From positions 17,805,501 through 17,869,500 of the forward strand of contig NC_080557.1 of the NCBI RefSeq assembly GCF_030253575.1: a stretch of DNA of 64,000 nucleotides, in the 5' to 3' direction. The position numbers and the translations under genes were made by a program. Within the stretch, counting starts at the first letter, position 1, and each line of letters starts with the position of its first letter. Under the pieces are notes generated by a model. The model saw nothing but the letters and a program-made list of their open reading frames with translations, had not been told where the DNA came from and ran no database searches. This document shows positions 48,796 through 59,148 of this stretch, piece after piece. The stretch comes from Rhododendron vialii. Taxonomy: Eukaryota; Streptophyta; Magnoliopsida; Ericales; Ericaceae.

Positions 48796-50728
48796 GAGCC
48801 TTCCTTTTTTTTGAAAAATGTTCGGCCAAAATGACGTCGTTTTGGTCGAAGTTCCCCACAGTCCGCGAGTGAAATGGCCATACTGTCCTTGCCCCATTTT
48901 TCTCTCCCAGGGCTTCAGTCTACGTTCACAACAGAAAAACCCCAGCCGCTACTGCAGCCCTCCCTCGTCTCCACAGCCAGAAGTCCCCGTCCCTCTCCCC
49001 CTCGCCGCCCTCTCTCTCCCCCTCTCCAGAAGTCGAAACGGGCCTTAACTCGTAGCAGCCGCTACTGTAGCTCGGTGGTCCTGCCGGACGACTGTAGCAC
49101 TCGCTCCAAGTGAGTTCCCCTCTCTCTCTCTTTCCCCTTGTCTTCACAAGCATTAGATCTGTGTTTTTTACGGCCTTGTCGTCGTCGTTTGCGTCCGGCG
49201 AAGGTAAGAAAGGTTACCCGTCCCTCTCTTGCCTTCTTCGTCTGGTGTAACGATTTTTGGGTTTTCCGGCACCGACGGCGAGGAATGTGGCCGGAATCTC
49301 GCACTGTTTTCAGATTACTCCAATTGGGTTTTGATGCTGGATTTTCATATATTGTGTGCGTTTGATTCAAAAGTTTTCATATTGCTCCGTCTGGGTTTTA
49401 TTTTCAATGTGGATCTTTAGTGTACCCAAATAGAAGTTAAAATCAATAGAGTTTGGCGGTGGTTTTGATTTCGTGAATTTTGGATGTCGGTGGCCGGTGG
49501 TTTTTATTTCGATTTTCCAGCTGATTTGGATTGGGATGTCGGTGGTTTTACTGCCAGTTTGTATTGCATGTTTTGGTTGTTGAAGTAATTAGCAGATGGT
49601 TAGCTTGATTTACATTTGTCTACAACTCCATCTTTCCCTCAAACTGGTTCATGTAATTGATTACTTGTTGCTTGTTCTTTTTTTTTTTTTTTTTCATTTT
49701 CCTCCAAATGTTGCGTATGAAAGTCATGGGATTGAAATGTAGTTTATACTTTTTCATGGGTACTGCCATCTTATGAAAAGCAACATGTACTTGGTCATCC
49801 AGAGTACATGTGGAAGGACCTTTTGAGATATTAACTTCCCTTTCTGTACATCAAGATACTTCTTATAGAATCATTGCATTGACAAGCATTATGACACCTA
49901 CTGACAAAGAGAAGAACTCGTTCATATTAGTCACACTTGCATATCAATCCTGCATTGTCCATAGATGTCAATCTGCGTGTTATTTCCTCTGCATTTGACA
50001 ACATATGAAGCCATATTTGTTAGCTGGAGGTAAGTATTACAGCTTTTGAAGCCTCCGTCATCTGTGTTGATAATTGATATATTGACAAACACATTGATTA
50101 TGTTGGTGACCTCCCATATTTTGGAATGAAGAATATTTTTAATAGTGGTTATCTTTTTGCAAGTCACTATGCTGGTAATTTATACGTTATTAAGCCTACG
50201 GTCTCAAACGTACGACTATTGACCTTAGGTTAAGTCGTCCTACAAACGTGACTACGTACTAAACAACATAATTTGCTTAGGATGTCATTCAGTCTATTGG
50301 AGATGCTCTAAGGGTGCGTTCTTTTCACAAAGAACAGTTTACATAGATATGTACTGTTTCAGTAGTCTACAATTAGATTTTTTAGAGAATCTAATGTCTC
50401 TCATACTGCAATATCTCATCATTTAGCAAATGCGAGTTGTTTGGGACTAGTCTGCAAGTCAGTATAATTTGAACAATGTAGTCTTAGACAACTCAACTTC
50501 CTGCTATTTCCTCTGCATTAATTTCATTTGGTTTTTGTTATTGTTTCGAAATTGTTATCATGTCATTTTCTTAGTCCGGTTTCAATGTGTCACCGAGCGT
50601 TCCTTATCCTGCATTTGTCTAGTACGAGGATAGAGAACTTAAAATTACCATATTGTTACCCCAACATTCTAATTGTCCACAACCTGTTTTCCATATTAGA
50701 GTTATAACAAATTTCCCAATCACTCCAC
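48796..50728 (+). other. Possible 5' gene region without a recognisable product
   Basis: Sequence from about 48870 to 49330 is C-rich with CTCTCCC runs and competing open frames on both strands, like a plant 5' UTR or promoter. No domain is recognisable in any frame. After 49400 it becomes AT-rich, with a poly-T run at about 49679. A promoter of the decayed genes that follow is possible but not supported further. Confidence 0.35.
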
Positions 50729-51473
50729 ATGGCTTCCGCTGCGTCCAATGCCACCTCTACATGGCCCACAAGGCTATGCATTTATGGAGCTGGTCCTTGC
50801 ATTCCAAGAAAATCTGGCTCCCGCGCAAAGCACCCTGGCTAGTGGTACTATGACTGCCCTGGTGACCCTGTAAGCCTCTCACTTCTTGTGACCTTCACTT
50901 AGGAAAATGATTTAAAGGGTGTTCCACTTTCTCAAAAAAGGAACTTCTAGAAAAAAAAGGGACTTTTAGAAAAAAAGAGGGTAATTTAAAGCTCAAATAT
51001 AATAAAAATGAAAAGCTCAAATATAATAAAAATGGAAAATAATTTTTTAATTTTTTTGCACCGTTTAAAAGATTTCAATGAGATCTATCAAACAAGTTCA
51101 CCATTGTAGGAAAATTATTTACGTAAACATATGATTTTTGAGCTTAAAATTACCTTCTTTTTTTAAAAGTTACTTTTTTTAAAAAGCGGAACACCCCCTT
51201 AAACAATCTTTGTTGTGACCTTTTATTTGTTTATTTTCTGAGTAGCCTTGCCGGGAGTGGAATGGTTGGTGCAATGAAAGCATTCCGAATGTCACCCATT
51301 TTCAAGATGATAGGTCATTCCATTTCACGAAGTCATCCGAAGCTTACAACTTCAACGGCCAGAACTTAAGTCAACGCATGTTAGCTTTAGAAAATGCCGT
51401 CCGGACCTTAATGCTTATTGGAATTGTAATTTGTGTCCTACTACTTGTTGTCCTACTGCGTATGCCATTGTAA
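50729..51473 (+). pseudogene. GRF-type zinc-finger small protein, one nonsense codon
   Basis: Exons 50729-50869 and 51246-51473 join in phase 0 to 122 codons plus a final TAA. The frame reads LCIYGAGPCIPRKSGSRAKH, then after an in-frame TAG (50840-50842, codon 38) WYYDCPGD across the junction to PCREWNGWCNE. This is the Cys pattern of the GRF zinc finger (C17, C24, C43, C49). The C-terminus is a hydrophobic helix (TLMLIGIVICVLLLVVLLRM), as in the many plant GRF proteins with a membrane tail. The TAG is most simply CAG mutated to TAG. The intron is mostly a MITE. Such genes are often multicopy in plants; the function is unknown. Confidence 0.7.
50915..51203. mobile_element. MITE filling the GRF pseudogene intron
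   Basis: The left end AAGGGTGTTCCACTTTCTCA matches the reverse complement of the right end (AAGGGGGTGTTCCGCTTTTT). The arms continue through AGAGGGTAATTTAAAGCTCA against GAAGGTAATTTTAAGCTCA. About 290 bp of a 376-bp intron is this element. Confidence 0.75.
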
Positions 51474-51810
51474 AAGTTTGGATTAAAAAGTTAAAGTTAA
51501 CTTAACGAAAGTCTTTAGCCATGCCAATGCGTTCAAATATGCACTAAATTTTAAAATGAAAGACAAGAATTAAGTTAACTCCACTTTTGTAATCCAAACC
51601 CACTTGTACTATGTGTTTTCCTATGTACGTTTTTTTGTAATACTCGTACTGCATAAGACCTTGTAATATTGTAGAAATCGATGTCATATTTGGGACTTCT
51701 ACTGTGTTTCAGATGAATGAATGGGTTTGCTAGTTATGTAAATGTGTTCGGGCACATTATTGTAATATGAACTTTTGTACCTAAACAACTATGTTGTTTT
51801 TTTCCAAAGC

Positions 51811-53902
51811 ATGTCGTCACCGGGAGGTGGACGTGGTAAGGGAATTAGGTCAACCCCCCACAAAGCCATCTTGCAGCCTTCAGAAGAGCAAAACTTCTCG
51901 CAGGTTTCACCGCGACGACAATTATTGCAGTCTTATGAACAACCACACTTCTCCCATTATTATGACCAACCGAACTTCGACCAGGCTGCACAAGAAGCCA
52001 GCTTTTTGCAGTCCTCACAACATACACATACTAGCATGTTGTCACCGAGCGTTGGACGTGGGAGGGGCATGAGGGCAAGCCCCCGTAAGACCTTCTCCCA
52101 TGCCTCACGACAACCAAACTTCTCTTTGGTCAGGAGCTGGTAGTGGAGCTCCATTGTGGAGTACGTCAAACGCAGGTCTCTTTTGTAATGAAGAGACTGA
52201 ATATGGGAGTTGTTACGGTGGGACTGGCCACGGGAGTTCGTCCAATTAGTGCGGTGGGTTTCAGAATGAAGGTACCGAAGATGGGGGTGAATATGGTGCA
52301 AGTGAAACGGAAGAGGAGGATCCCATGGAAACCGACGAAAGTTTGTTACTTGAAGATGAAGATGATGTTCCTGAACATGTCGCACACGCTGTCTACGAGA
52401 AAGATGTGCAATATCTTGAAATGCTTAAGAATCATGCACTTCAATACGTCCCAGTTGAGATTGTGAGGATACCGTACCATACGTCTACACACAACGATTT
52501 TGATTGGGTGATGTCAGTCTTAACTTGCCCAAATGCTAGAAGGTGTCCTGAAAACTTCTCCATGACAAGCAAAGTTTTCGTGAAGCTATGCGAGGAATTG
52601 GTTTTCAAATACGGCTTCCACACAATACGAAGACATGCAATCGGAATTTTTGAGAGCATCGCAATGTTTTTATGCATATTGCGTGGATGCTCCTTAAAAC
52701 TCGTGGGGGAGTTATTAAACCGTGGGCAGGCTACCTGTTCAAGGCAAATCAATAAAGTATTGGTTTGTGTGACGCGTATGGCCAAAGAAGAGATTCAACC
52801 GCGCGATAATCACCCACATTCTTACTTGTCACATAGACCTTAGTATAGACATTTCATGGTAAGTTAGAAGGCTGTATATTAATTTGCCGTACTTTGGTAA
52901 TGTTAAGAAAAAAACCATATAGTATTTGACGTCACCCCAGTAAACTAATGTGTTATGTACATCATTCACAAGATTGCATTGGGGCGATGGATGGTACGCA
53001 TGTATTTTGCAACCCGCCGCCGAAAGATGCCACAAAATATTTTGGTCGCAAGGGTGGCCACACGATGAACATAATAGCCATTTGCGATTTTGATCTCTGC
53101 TTCACATTTGCCTCAACTAGATGGGAGGGATCGATGCACGATTACCACGTATTCAGAGAATGTGTTTACGGCAGGGGCAAACATATGTTTCCCCATCCGC
53201 CAAACGGTAATGTTATTGTCCCAGATTTACAAGTTTTTTTCCTAACATTTTTTTGTGAAATGCACAATTACCACCAAGTAATGCTTTGATTATATTTACA
53301 CGTGATTAGCCCCAACTCATGCTCTGCCCATCAGTAGGCATTTGATGTGTCGTCTTTGAAATAAGGTCATGCCATATTCAGGTAAATACTACTTGGTGGA
53401 CAGTGGCTATCCAAATAGCGACGGATATCTCGCACCATACAAAGGCTACACGTACCAACTAGAAGACTTTAGGCGTTCACAAAAACGGCATATGGATCCG
53501 TACGAATATTTTAATAGGTGGCACTCATCACTTCGTTCTGCAATTGGGCGGACATTTGGGGTGTGGAAAAGTCGGTGGAGAATGATGAAGGAGACCTCAA
53601 CTTATCCACTTCGCATTCATAAGCTGTTTGTTATTGCTTCCATGGCAATACACAACTACATTATACGGAATTCTGTACACGATGACGAATTGGAAGAAGC
53701 GATCTGGAAGGACGAGAGGTACGTGTTCTAGGATCTGCCAGACATTGATCCCACATATGTGGCGCAGGAGGACACTGAAGGTTTCCTATATCCTCAGTCT
53801 GCAAATACTTTGGACATGGAAGTCGTGCGGCATGACATAATGACAGCCTTGAACAACGATCAGGCAAGTGCTGAACAACCACAACGTCGACGAAGAAATT
53901 GA
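51811..53902 (+). pseudogene. PIF/Harbinger-type transposase (HARBI1/ALP1-like), decayed
   Basis: An N-terminal Gly/Arg/Gln-rich part (51811 to about 52120) loses frame by one base near 52120 and continues to an acidic region (EEEDPMETDE) and a helix-turn-helix-like part (IFESIAMFLCILRGCSLKLV). The nuclease-like domain follows: DCIGAMDGTHV (52972), STRWEGSMHDYHVF, YYLVDSGYPN (53390s), FGVWKSRWRMMKE. In-frame TAGs lie at 52247, 52841 and 53729. After the last one the frame goes on (DLPDIDPTYVAQEDTEGF) to RRRRN and TGA at 53900. The acceptor before 52972 reads CACAAG|ATTGC and gives the wrong phase; a former CACAG|GATTGC would fit. Where the family has the third catalytic Glu before R-x-FG, this copy has Gly (AIGRTFG). 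It is inactive as a transposase. Confidence 0.82.
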
Positions 53903-55218
53903 CCTGAGGAGTGTTAATTCCCTTTTCCTGGAGAGCACTCCTGTACTTGGGTTATTCTATCGTTTGTACTATTGAAAAATTCATGGTATGGTCAGGCAAA
54001 TTTTTTTCCCTGCTTCCTACTCAATCCTTTGAAATACATTTGGTCCACCGGAGCCGACGCCCTACTATTATTGGTTTCCGTCTGCACACACTGCATAGAA
54101 AGTGATGGATTCCAAACGTTCTGTAACGATTTTTTGCGTTTTAGCAGAAACAACTTATGTATAGTACTGTTCATTGCGCGAAAAAGGTTTGTTCATTACG
54201 CGAAATCACAGAAATTAGTACCTCAAATGTGGTTAAAAGCCTCAAATGTGGTAACAACTAAGATAAAACCATGGAAAAAATGTCTCTGAATAAACCATCC
54301 ATGGAGATAGGCTTGGAAACCATCTTCGAATTAGGTTGATACATTCTTTGCCTATCTACTGAACAATCTCCCACTAAAATGTACATGAATGCCCAGTTTT
54401 TTTTGCTTCTTTGAAGCCTGTATCACAACTACACTCCCGCAACAGGAATATATTCCCCAGAGGCCTCACTCTCCTTAATCAAGCATTCAATAGTGTTCGG
54501 TAGGCGAACACATCTGGCTTCTAGGATGAAGCCATATCCCTTCTGAAATCACAAGTGATTCTCGTACGAACCTCATTGAGCCACTATGAGTTGAGAACCT
54601 TAGGAACTGGTCGCTTTCGCCCTCCACGACTTACACGGACATGGTAAATCACATAGCCCTAAATAAAGAATTACTTTCGGTAGCCATACAAGAAGTGTTT
54701 CAAAACACCAGAAAAAGAAGGAAGACTATAGCACCCTAGTCCCCATCAGCACCCGTTTTGGCCAAGGGAAAATTGGGTTTCTAATGAAATTCAGATGAAA
54801 GGCTTGTCAGACGGTCTATGTACTTCATGAGCCTAAATATTTAGATCCTTCCAAAGAGAACCTGAAAAATCCACGCCGGCTTGAACCATGAAATACCAAT
54901 TACCACAATTAAGTTGACATTGCTTTAACTGTAAAGCATTAAAAAAACTACCACACGCTCCGCAAAAATGTCATACAACATACAAGTTTGTCACTTTGTC
55001 TCACAAACGTTTGGAGCAAACATGTAAGACTTGAGTGTATCAGATATGTACAGGCATATAAAGCATTCCACGTACACTAAAGCTGGAGGAATTAGAATTA
55101 AAAACAAAACATACTTAAGAGGACACTGTGGGCAGCGTGCCCTTGGAATTTTCGGATTCCAAAATGCAAGGGCCCAGATCGAGGGAGCGCGAGCGGGGAA
55201 GCAAGCGCTCGCAAAATA
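53903..55218. other. Repeat-like sequence without recognised coding domains
   Basis: Sequence between the Harbinger remnant and the Ogre-like primer site. Part of it may be the internal (5' leader) region of the Ogre-like element read on the minus strand. No gag or pol motif is visible in any frame, so the element is truncated, non-autonomous or only distantly related here. Confidence 0.35.
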
Positions 55219-55229
55219 CAGAGTCGCCA
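55219..55229 (-). other. Primer-binding site of an Ogre/Tat-like LTR element
   Basis: Minus-strand TGGCGACTCTG is the start of the tRNA-Arg-type primer site typical of Ogre elements. It lies about 10 bases beyond the LTR end at about 55239. Confidence 0.6.
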
Positions 55230-55238
55230 CTCGGGTTT

Positions 55239-57058
55239 TGAAGGTCCGACACCCAAGGAACCGTATTTCGAAGCACCTGCCGCGCTGTTTTGATTTGAAA
55301 AAGTTTAAGAAACCAGTCCGTCATGACCATATCTGGGTTCGGGAGCCAGGTTATGAGAGGGGAAGGGTTTTATGGCACCCCTCTCGCCCAATCCGGAGAT
55401 CGGTCTCTACTTTAGGCATTTGCGAAAAAATGTTTGTAATTCTGTTTCATTAATCAATTTTTAGCTAATTAGGGCGGGGGAACAGTTAATCGGGGATTAA
55501 TACTGTAATATGTTTGCAGGATGTGATGGATATATCATGGATGAATGGAATAAAATAAAAAGTGGGATAAAACCCAACACTCTCGATCAAACACCAAAAC
55601 AGGGCTTTATATGAGATCAGCACAAATAATGGCCAACTTGCATGCGTGGATCAACCTGCATGCAAATACACCATCGCGCGACAATCCCATACACTCGCGC
55701 GAGTAGTGATGCCTCACCAACAGTTTGAACTTTACCCCCTTCTGGGCTCTGGAAGGACCAGTGCTCACCCAGGTGCAAACCAAGCAGTTTATAAGTACTT
55801 GAAAGTAAACAATATTACAACATGCAGTAATGATTTTGAAATACAACCCCTAAACAGTGGGGGTGACTAAACAGAGGCCAAAGCCAAGCTGCCCATGCAA
55901 GGGCAGTTTCTGGAATTAAGACAACCATCGCGCGAGGGTTCTGACTGGACTTCCAGGAACTGCTTTGCATGCCTGTGCTCTGAGAACATATTCAGGAGCA
56001 AACCAGGGGCATTCTCAAGCTGAATAACTAAAAGTTCTAAGTTTAACTACAAATTTTAGCATACAAGATAGTGAAATATCACAAATATTTTCCATAGGAA
56101 GGCATAAGATCATAAATGAACGAGGACAAGGATCCCATCCCCATGAGAACCATATCGTGCTGACTAGAACAGTCGCACGATGGAGTGGGTATCTCGCGCG
56201 TGGGAGAGCTTTTCCACGATAACTTGTAACTCTGCTGGCTTTAGGACCAGAACTGGTATTGATTACCAGCCTTGGCCCTGTCAGCCCCCCTCAGGGGTTC
56301 GAACAATAAGCAGAAAAGTATTATACCTTTGGTTGAGTGTCTTGAAGATGGCTTGAATGAGGTGGTGAGGCTTGGATAGTGATTATGTGGGGGTGAGTGC
56401 AATATGGGGTGCTTGTGTTTAAACCTCCTTCTTCTTTCTTGAGAAAAAATGGTAACCCTCTAAGATGAAGCATGATGGGGGGGGGGGGGGGGCGGGGCGG
56501 GGGCGGGGGTTGTGTATTTATAGAAGGAGGAGTTGGTTGGTGGCTAGGCAAGGCCGTGCAACCAGCCAACAAGGCTGGCTACAATCACTTGGTGGAGAAG
56601 TGGGGTGCCAAAGGTGATGGGAGAATGGGGTAGAGGTGGTGCAAAAGGAGCCCCCCAGAACGCTGTTCAGTCGACGAAACGGGGTTACATAGGCCTGTAG
56701 CCCCCTGATCACCACGCAATCCGGGTGAAAATGACAGGTGTTGACCATCGCGCGAGGGTTTGGAAGAATTGCGCGCTTGTCAAGCTAAACCCCGCGAGGG
56801 TCAACAGCCAAAACTTTGACTTTGACCGCCACCTGGCCAGTGAATAATCGCACGAGGGACCCAGTATGTCGCGCGATGGTCAACCCCAAGGCCCAGTTTT
56901 TGGTTCAAGGGTTTCAGGGCTAAGGATGGGCTCCACGTATACCAAACTCAAGCCATTTTCATTTTCTCAAAACTGTTTTTGACCTGATTCATCATCGGGG
57001 AAACAAGAAACTGAAAAATGAAGTAAAACGATTGGGAAATCAGACCGGGGTGTCTACA
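55239..57058 (-). mobile_element. Ogre/Tat-like LTR (about 1.8 kb), minus orientation
   Basis: On the minus strand it begins TGTAGACACCCCGG at 57058. Near its end it has the conserved block (GGGTGCCATAAAACCCTTCC, CTGGCTCCCGAACCC, GGTTCCTTGGGTGTCGGACC) that precedes the primer site in Ogre-type elements. The palindrome TCGCGCGA occurs five times, with five near-matches, between 55674 and 56875. A run of 17-18 G lies at about 56477. No second LTR or pol domain was found. The left boundary is approximate (a TTCA at about 55239). Confidence 0.7.
56475..56510. repeat. Poly-G/GGGGC tract in the LTR
   Basis: A long G run followed by GGGGCGGGGCGGGGGCGGGG, able in principle to form G-quadruplex. A comparable C-rich tract (CCCCACCCCACCCC) lies just outside the LTR at about 57200-57240. 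Confidence 0.8.
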
Positions 57059-57429
57059 GACACGTACAACCGGTACAGGCATTGTAGAAAGTAGACCACC
57101 TCCATATTTGATACAATCACATATTAAATTTAAAGCCTGAAAATGACCAATCTGTTCATTGTTGGTGTCAATGGGGTTCAAGGCTATCCCCTTAGGCTTG
57201 AACACCCCCCCCCCCACCCCACCCCACCCCACCCCACCCCAACCCAAAACAAAAAAAAAAAAAACAAAAAAACAAAAACAAAAGAAGGCTATGCCCTTGC
57301 CTTCTTTTTTGGTGTGTTTTTATAAAGAAATAACTCACCAAAAAAAACAAACAGCAAAACCACAAACTAAAATAACTAACAAGAGTTAACGGAAAACATC
57401 GAACGCGAACATCAAAACACATTATATAC

Positions 57430-58407
57430 CTGCTTGGCCTTGTAACCCAATCTGTTGGCTTTATCACGATGAGTAGGGTGTCTGACACGCAAGATGGAAG
57501 GAAGCAGGCGATATTCCCAGCACCTCCACCTCAGCAGACACCTCATCAAATCTGATTGCTTCTTCCTCCATATCTCCGAAAAGTAAGCGTAAGCCCCTAA
57601 CATTATTCCCAAAACAAAAACCAAATTTACTTAACAGATGTCAGACCAAAATGTTTTATAACCGTAGATCAGCATATACATGGTGCTGTACTATCTGAAT
57701 ATTTCTTGCTTCCATGAGCTTGAGCATATCAATATGCAAAACCCAACTACTCAAAAGCAATGACTAACAAGGTATGGAAGTTAGGGATGAGCAACAATCC
57801 GAACCTATAGTTGTAGAATTAGAATGCGATTCACCCCACCCTGGGATTTAGTGAAAAAATTACTACCTGACCCGTAAGATCATTTGCTTTATGTATGCTA
57901 TTCAACACCTCCAACTTCAAAATCATTTGTGTTTCCTTGATCAGGACCAATATATACATCTTGTCGGAATCAAGATGCAACATATGATAAACAACTCAAA
58001 TTCATAGCTTTACAGAAACAAAAACTTTCCTAATGTATGAACTTGAATTCAGATACGTTCAAAAATTCAGATGTATATGTATACAAAGCCAAGGGCATCA
58101 ACATTCTAATACATATTGATCTTCGATAACATCGCCACTAATCAGAGCCAAAAGAACTCATACTGACGAGTCACAAACTGAAGGGAAAAAAAAAACCCTA
58201 AAACAACCCAAATCCGGTACCATATGAAGCGCACAATGAAAGTAACAAGACCCAAAAGAGGTTCCAGCTTCACGTCAAAGCACGAAGAAAAAATGAAATC
58301 ATTCATACTATTTACGCAAATCTATGCATATTAGGTGAACAGGCGGAAAAACAAACCAAATCTAGATTTGCAAACAGGGGAAAATACATCCAGAAATGCT
58401 TACCCAT
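57430..58407 (-). pseudogene. RPL15: 60S ribosomal protein L15 gene fragment (exons 1-2 only)
   Basis: Exon 1 codes only ATGG (58407-58404, donor GGTAAG). Exon 2 is 57596-57430 with a TTAG acceptor and a CAG|GTATAT donor, and the join gives [20 protein letters not shown] through RCWEYR and [12 protein letters not shown], the start of eL15. About a dozen of 56 residues differ from the near-invariant plant protein (K4A, V23W, QQ30-31LL among them). The rest of the protein (about 145 residues) is missing. The sequence downstream of exon 2 runs only 371 bases before the Ogre-like LTR at 57058. A truncated, decaying copy is the best reading. A minus-strand TATA-like TTATAAAT lies at about 58695. 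Confidence 0.82.
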
Positions 58408-58497
58408 TGTCTGTTTTTGTTCAAGTAGAGATCTCTCTGAGTCTCTCTCTACTCGTTTGGGCGAGACAAAAAATGAGTGAGGTGAGGGTTTGAAATA

Positions 58498-58695
58498 GGG
58501 CGTCTGCTCTGGGCGTCAAAGAAGAGGGAGGGCGTCTGGGGAAGAAGAGGGAGGGAGGGCGTCTGCGCGTCTGCTTCGTGCGTCAACGAAGAGGGAAAGA
58601 AGAGGGAGGGCGTCTAGGGAAGAAGACGGAGGGAGGGCGTGCGTCTGCTCTGTGCGGCAACGAAGAGAGAAAGAAGACAGAGGGCCGTCTGGGGA
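58498..58695. repeat. GGGCGTCT-rich minisatellite at the RPL15 5' end
   Basis: Imperfect units containing GAGGGCGTCT and GGGGAAGAAGAGGGAGG recur about four to five times, with GCGTCAACGAAGAGGGAAAG blocks between them. It lies in the probable leader/promoter of the RPL15 fragment. Confidence 0.75.
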
Positions 58696-59148
58696 ATTTA
58701 TAAGGGGCAATATGGTCATTACGGCTATAAACATTTTAAAAAGGAACAACCGTTTGGAGGAAAGTGGAACGCCCATTCGGTTTTGGTACTGTTCATTACA
58801 CCAAAAGTTGCTTTGGAAAACGGAAGCAAAACTGGAAGACCCAGTTCAAGAACGGTATAAGAATAAAATGAAGTTAGAGTACAAAAGTGCATATTATAAC
58901 TGAGTTTCAAAAAAAATTTATAACAAATTGCCCAGTTCAAGAACGGTATACATGTGACACTTGGGAAAATAGACTCGATAAATTCCTTTCGTAGAGGAAG
59001 TCTACATGAGTACGAATTGTGACACTAGGGAAATCCATTGTAGCTTATTGATGCAAGTTTTTAAGTATTAGTGCACAACAAATTAAAATAGTGAACAAGA
59101 TGACTAAATTATGTCAACTAAGTAAGAACAAAAATTGAATAATGGAGA

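Noticed and set aside
48826-49370. Several overlapping frames that could be a Pro/Ser-rich protein
   Set aside because: Frames are open on both strands in C-rich, CT-repeat DNA, with no domain, no conserved splice pattern and no start context that favours one.
50310-50340. Left terminal repeat of a complete Harbinger element (TAAGGGTGCGTTCTTTTC)
   Set aside because: No matching inverted end was found downstream of the transposase remnant, so element boundaries cannot be claimed.
50840-53731. Recoding of TAG as glutamine
   Set aside because: The host genes in the window read normally, and a frameshift and a lost acceptor in the same locus show ordinary decay.
55031-55453. 140-codon open frame rich in basic residues
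   Set aside because: It spans the primer site and the conserved LTR end of the Ogre-like element on the opposite strand; its open state is incidental.
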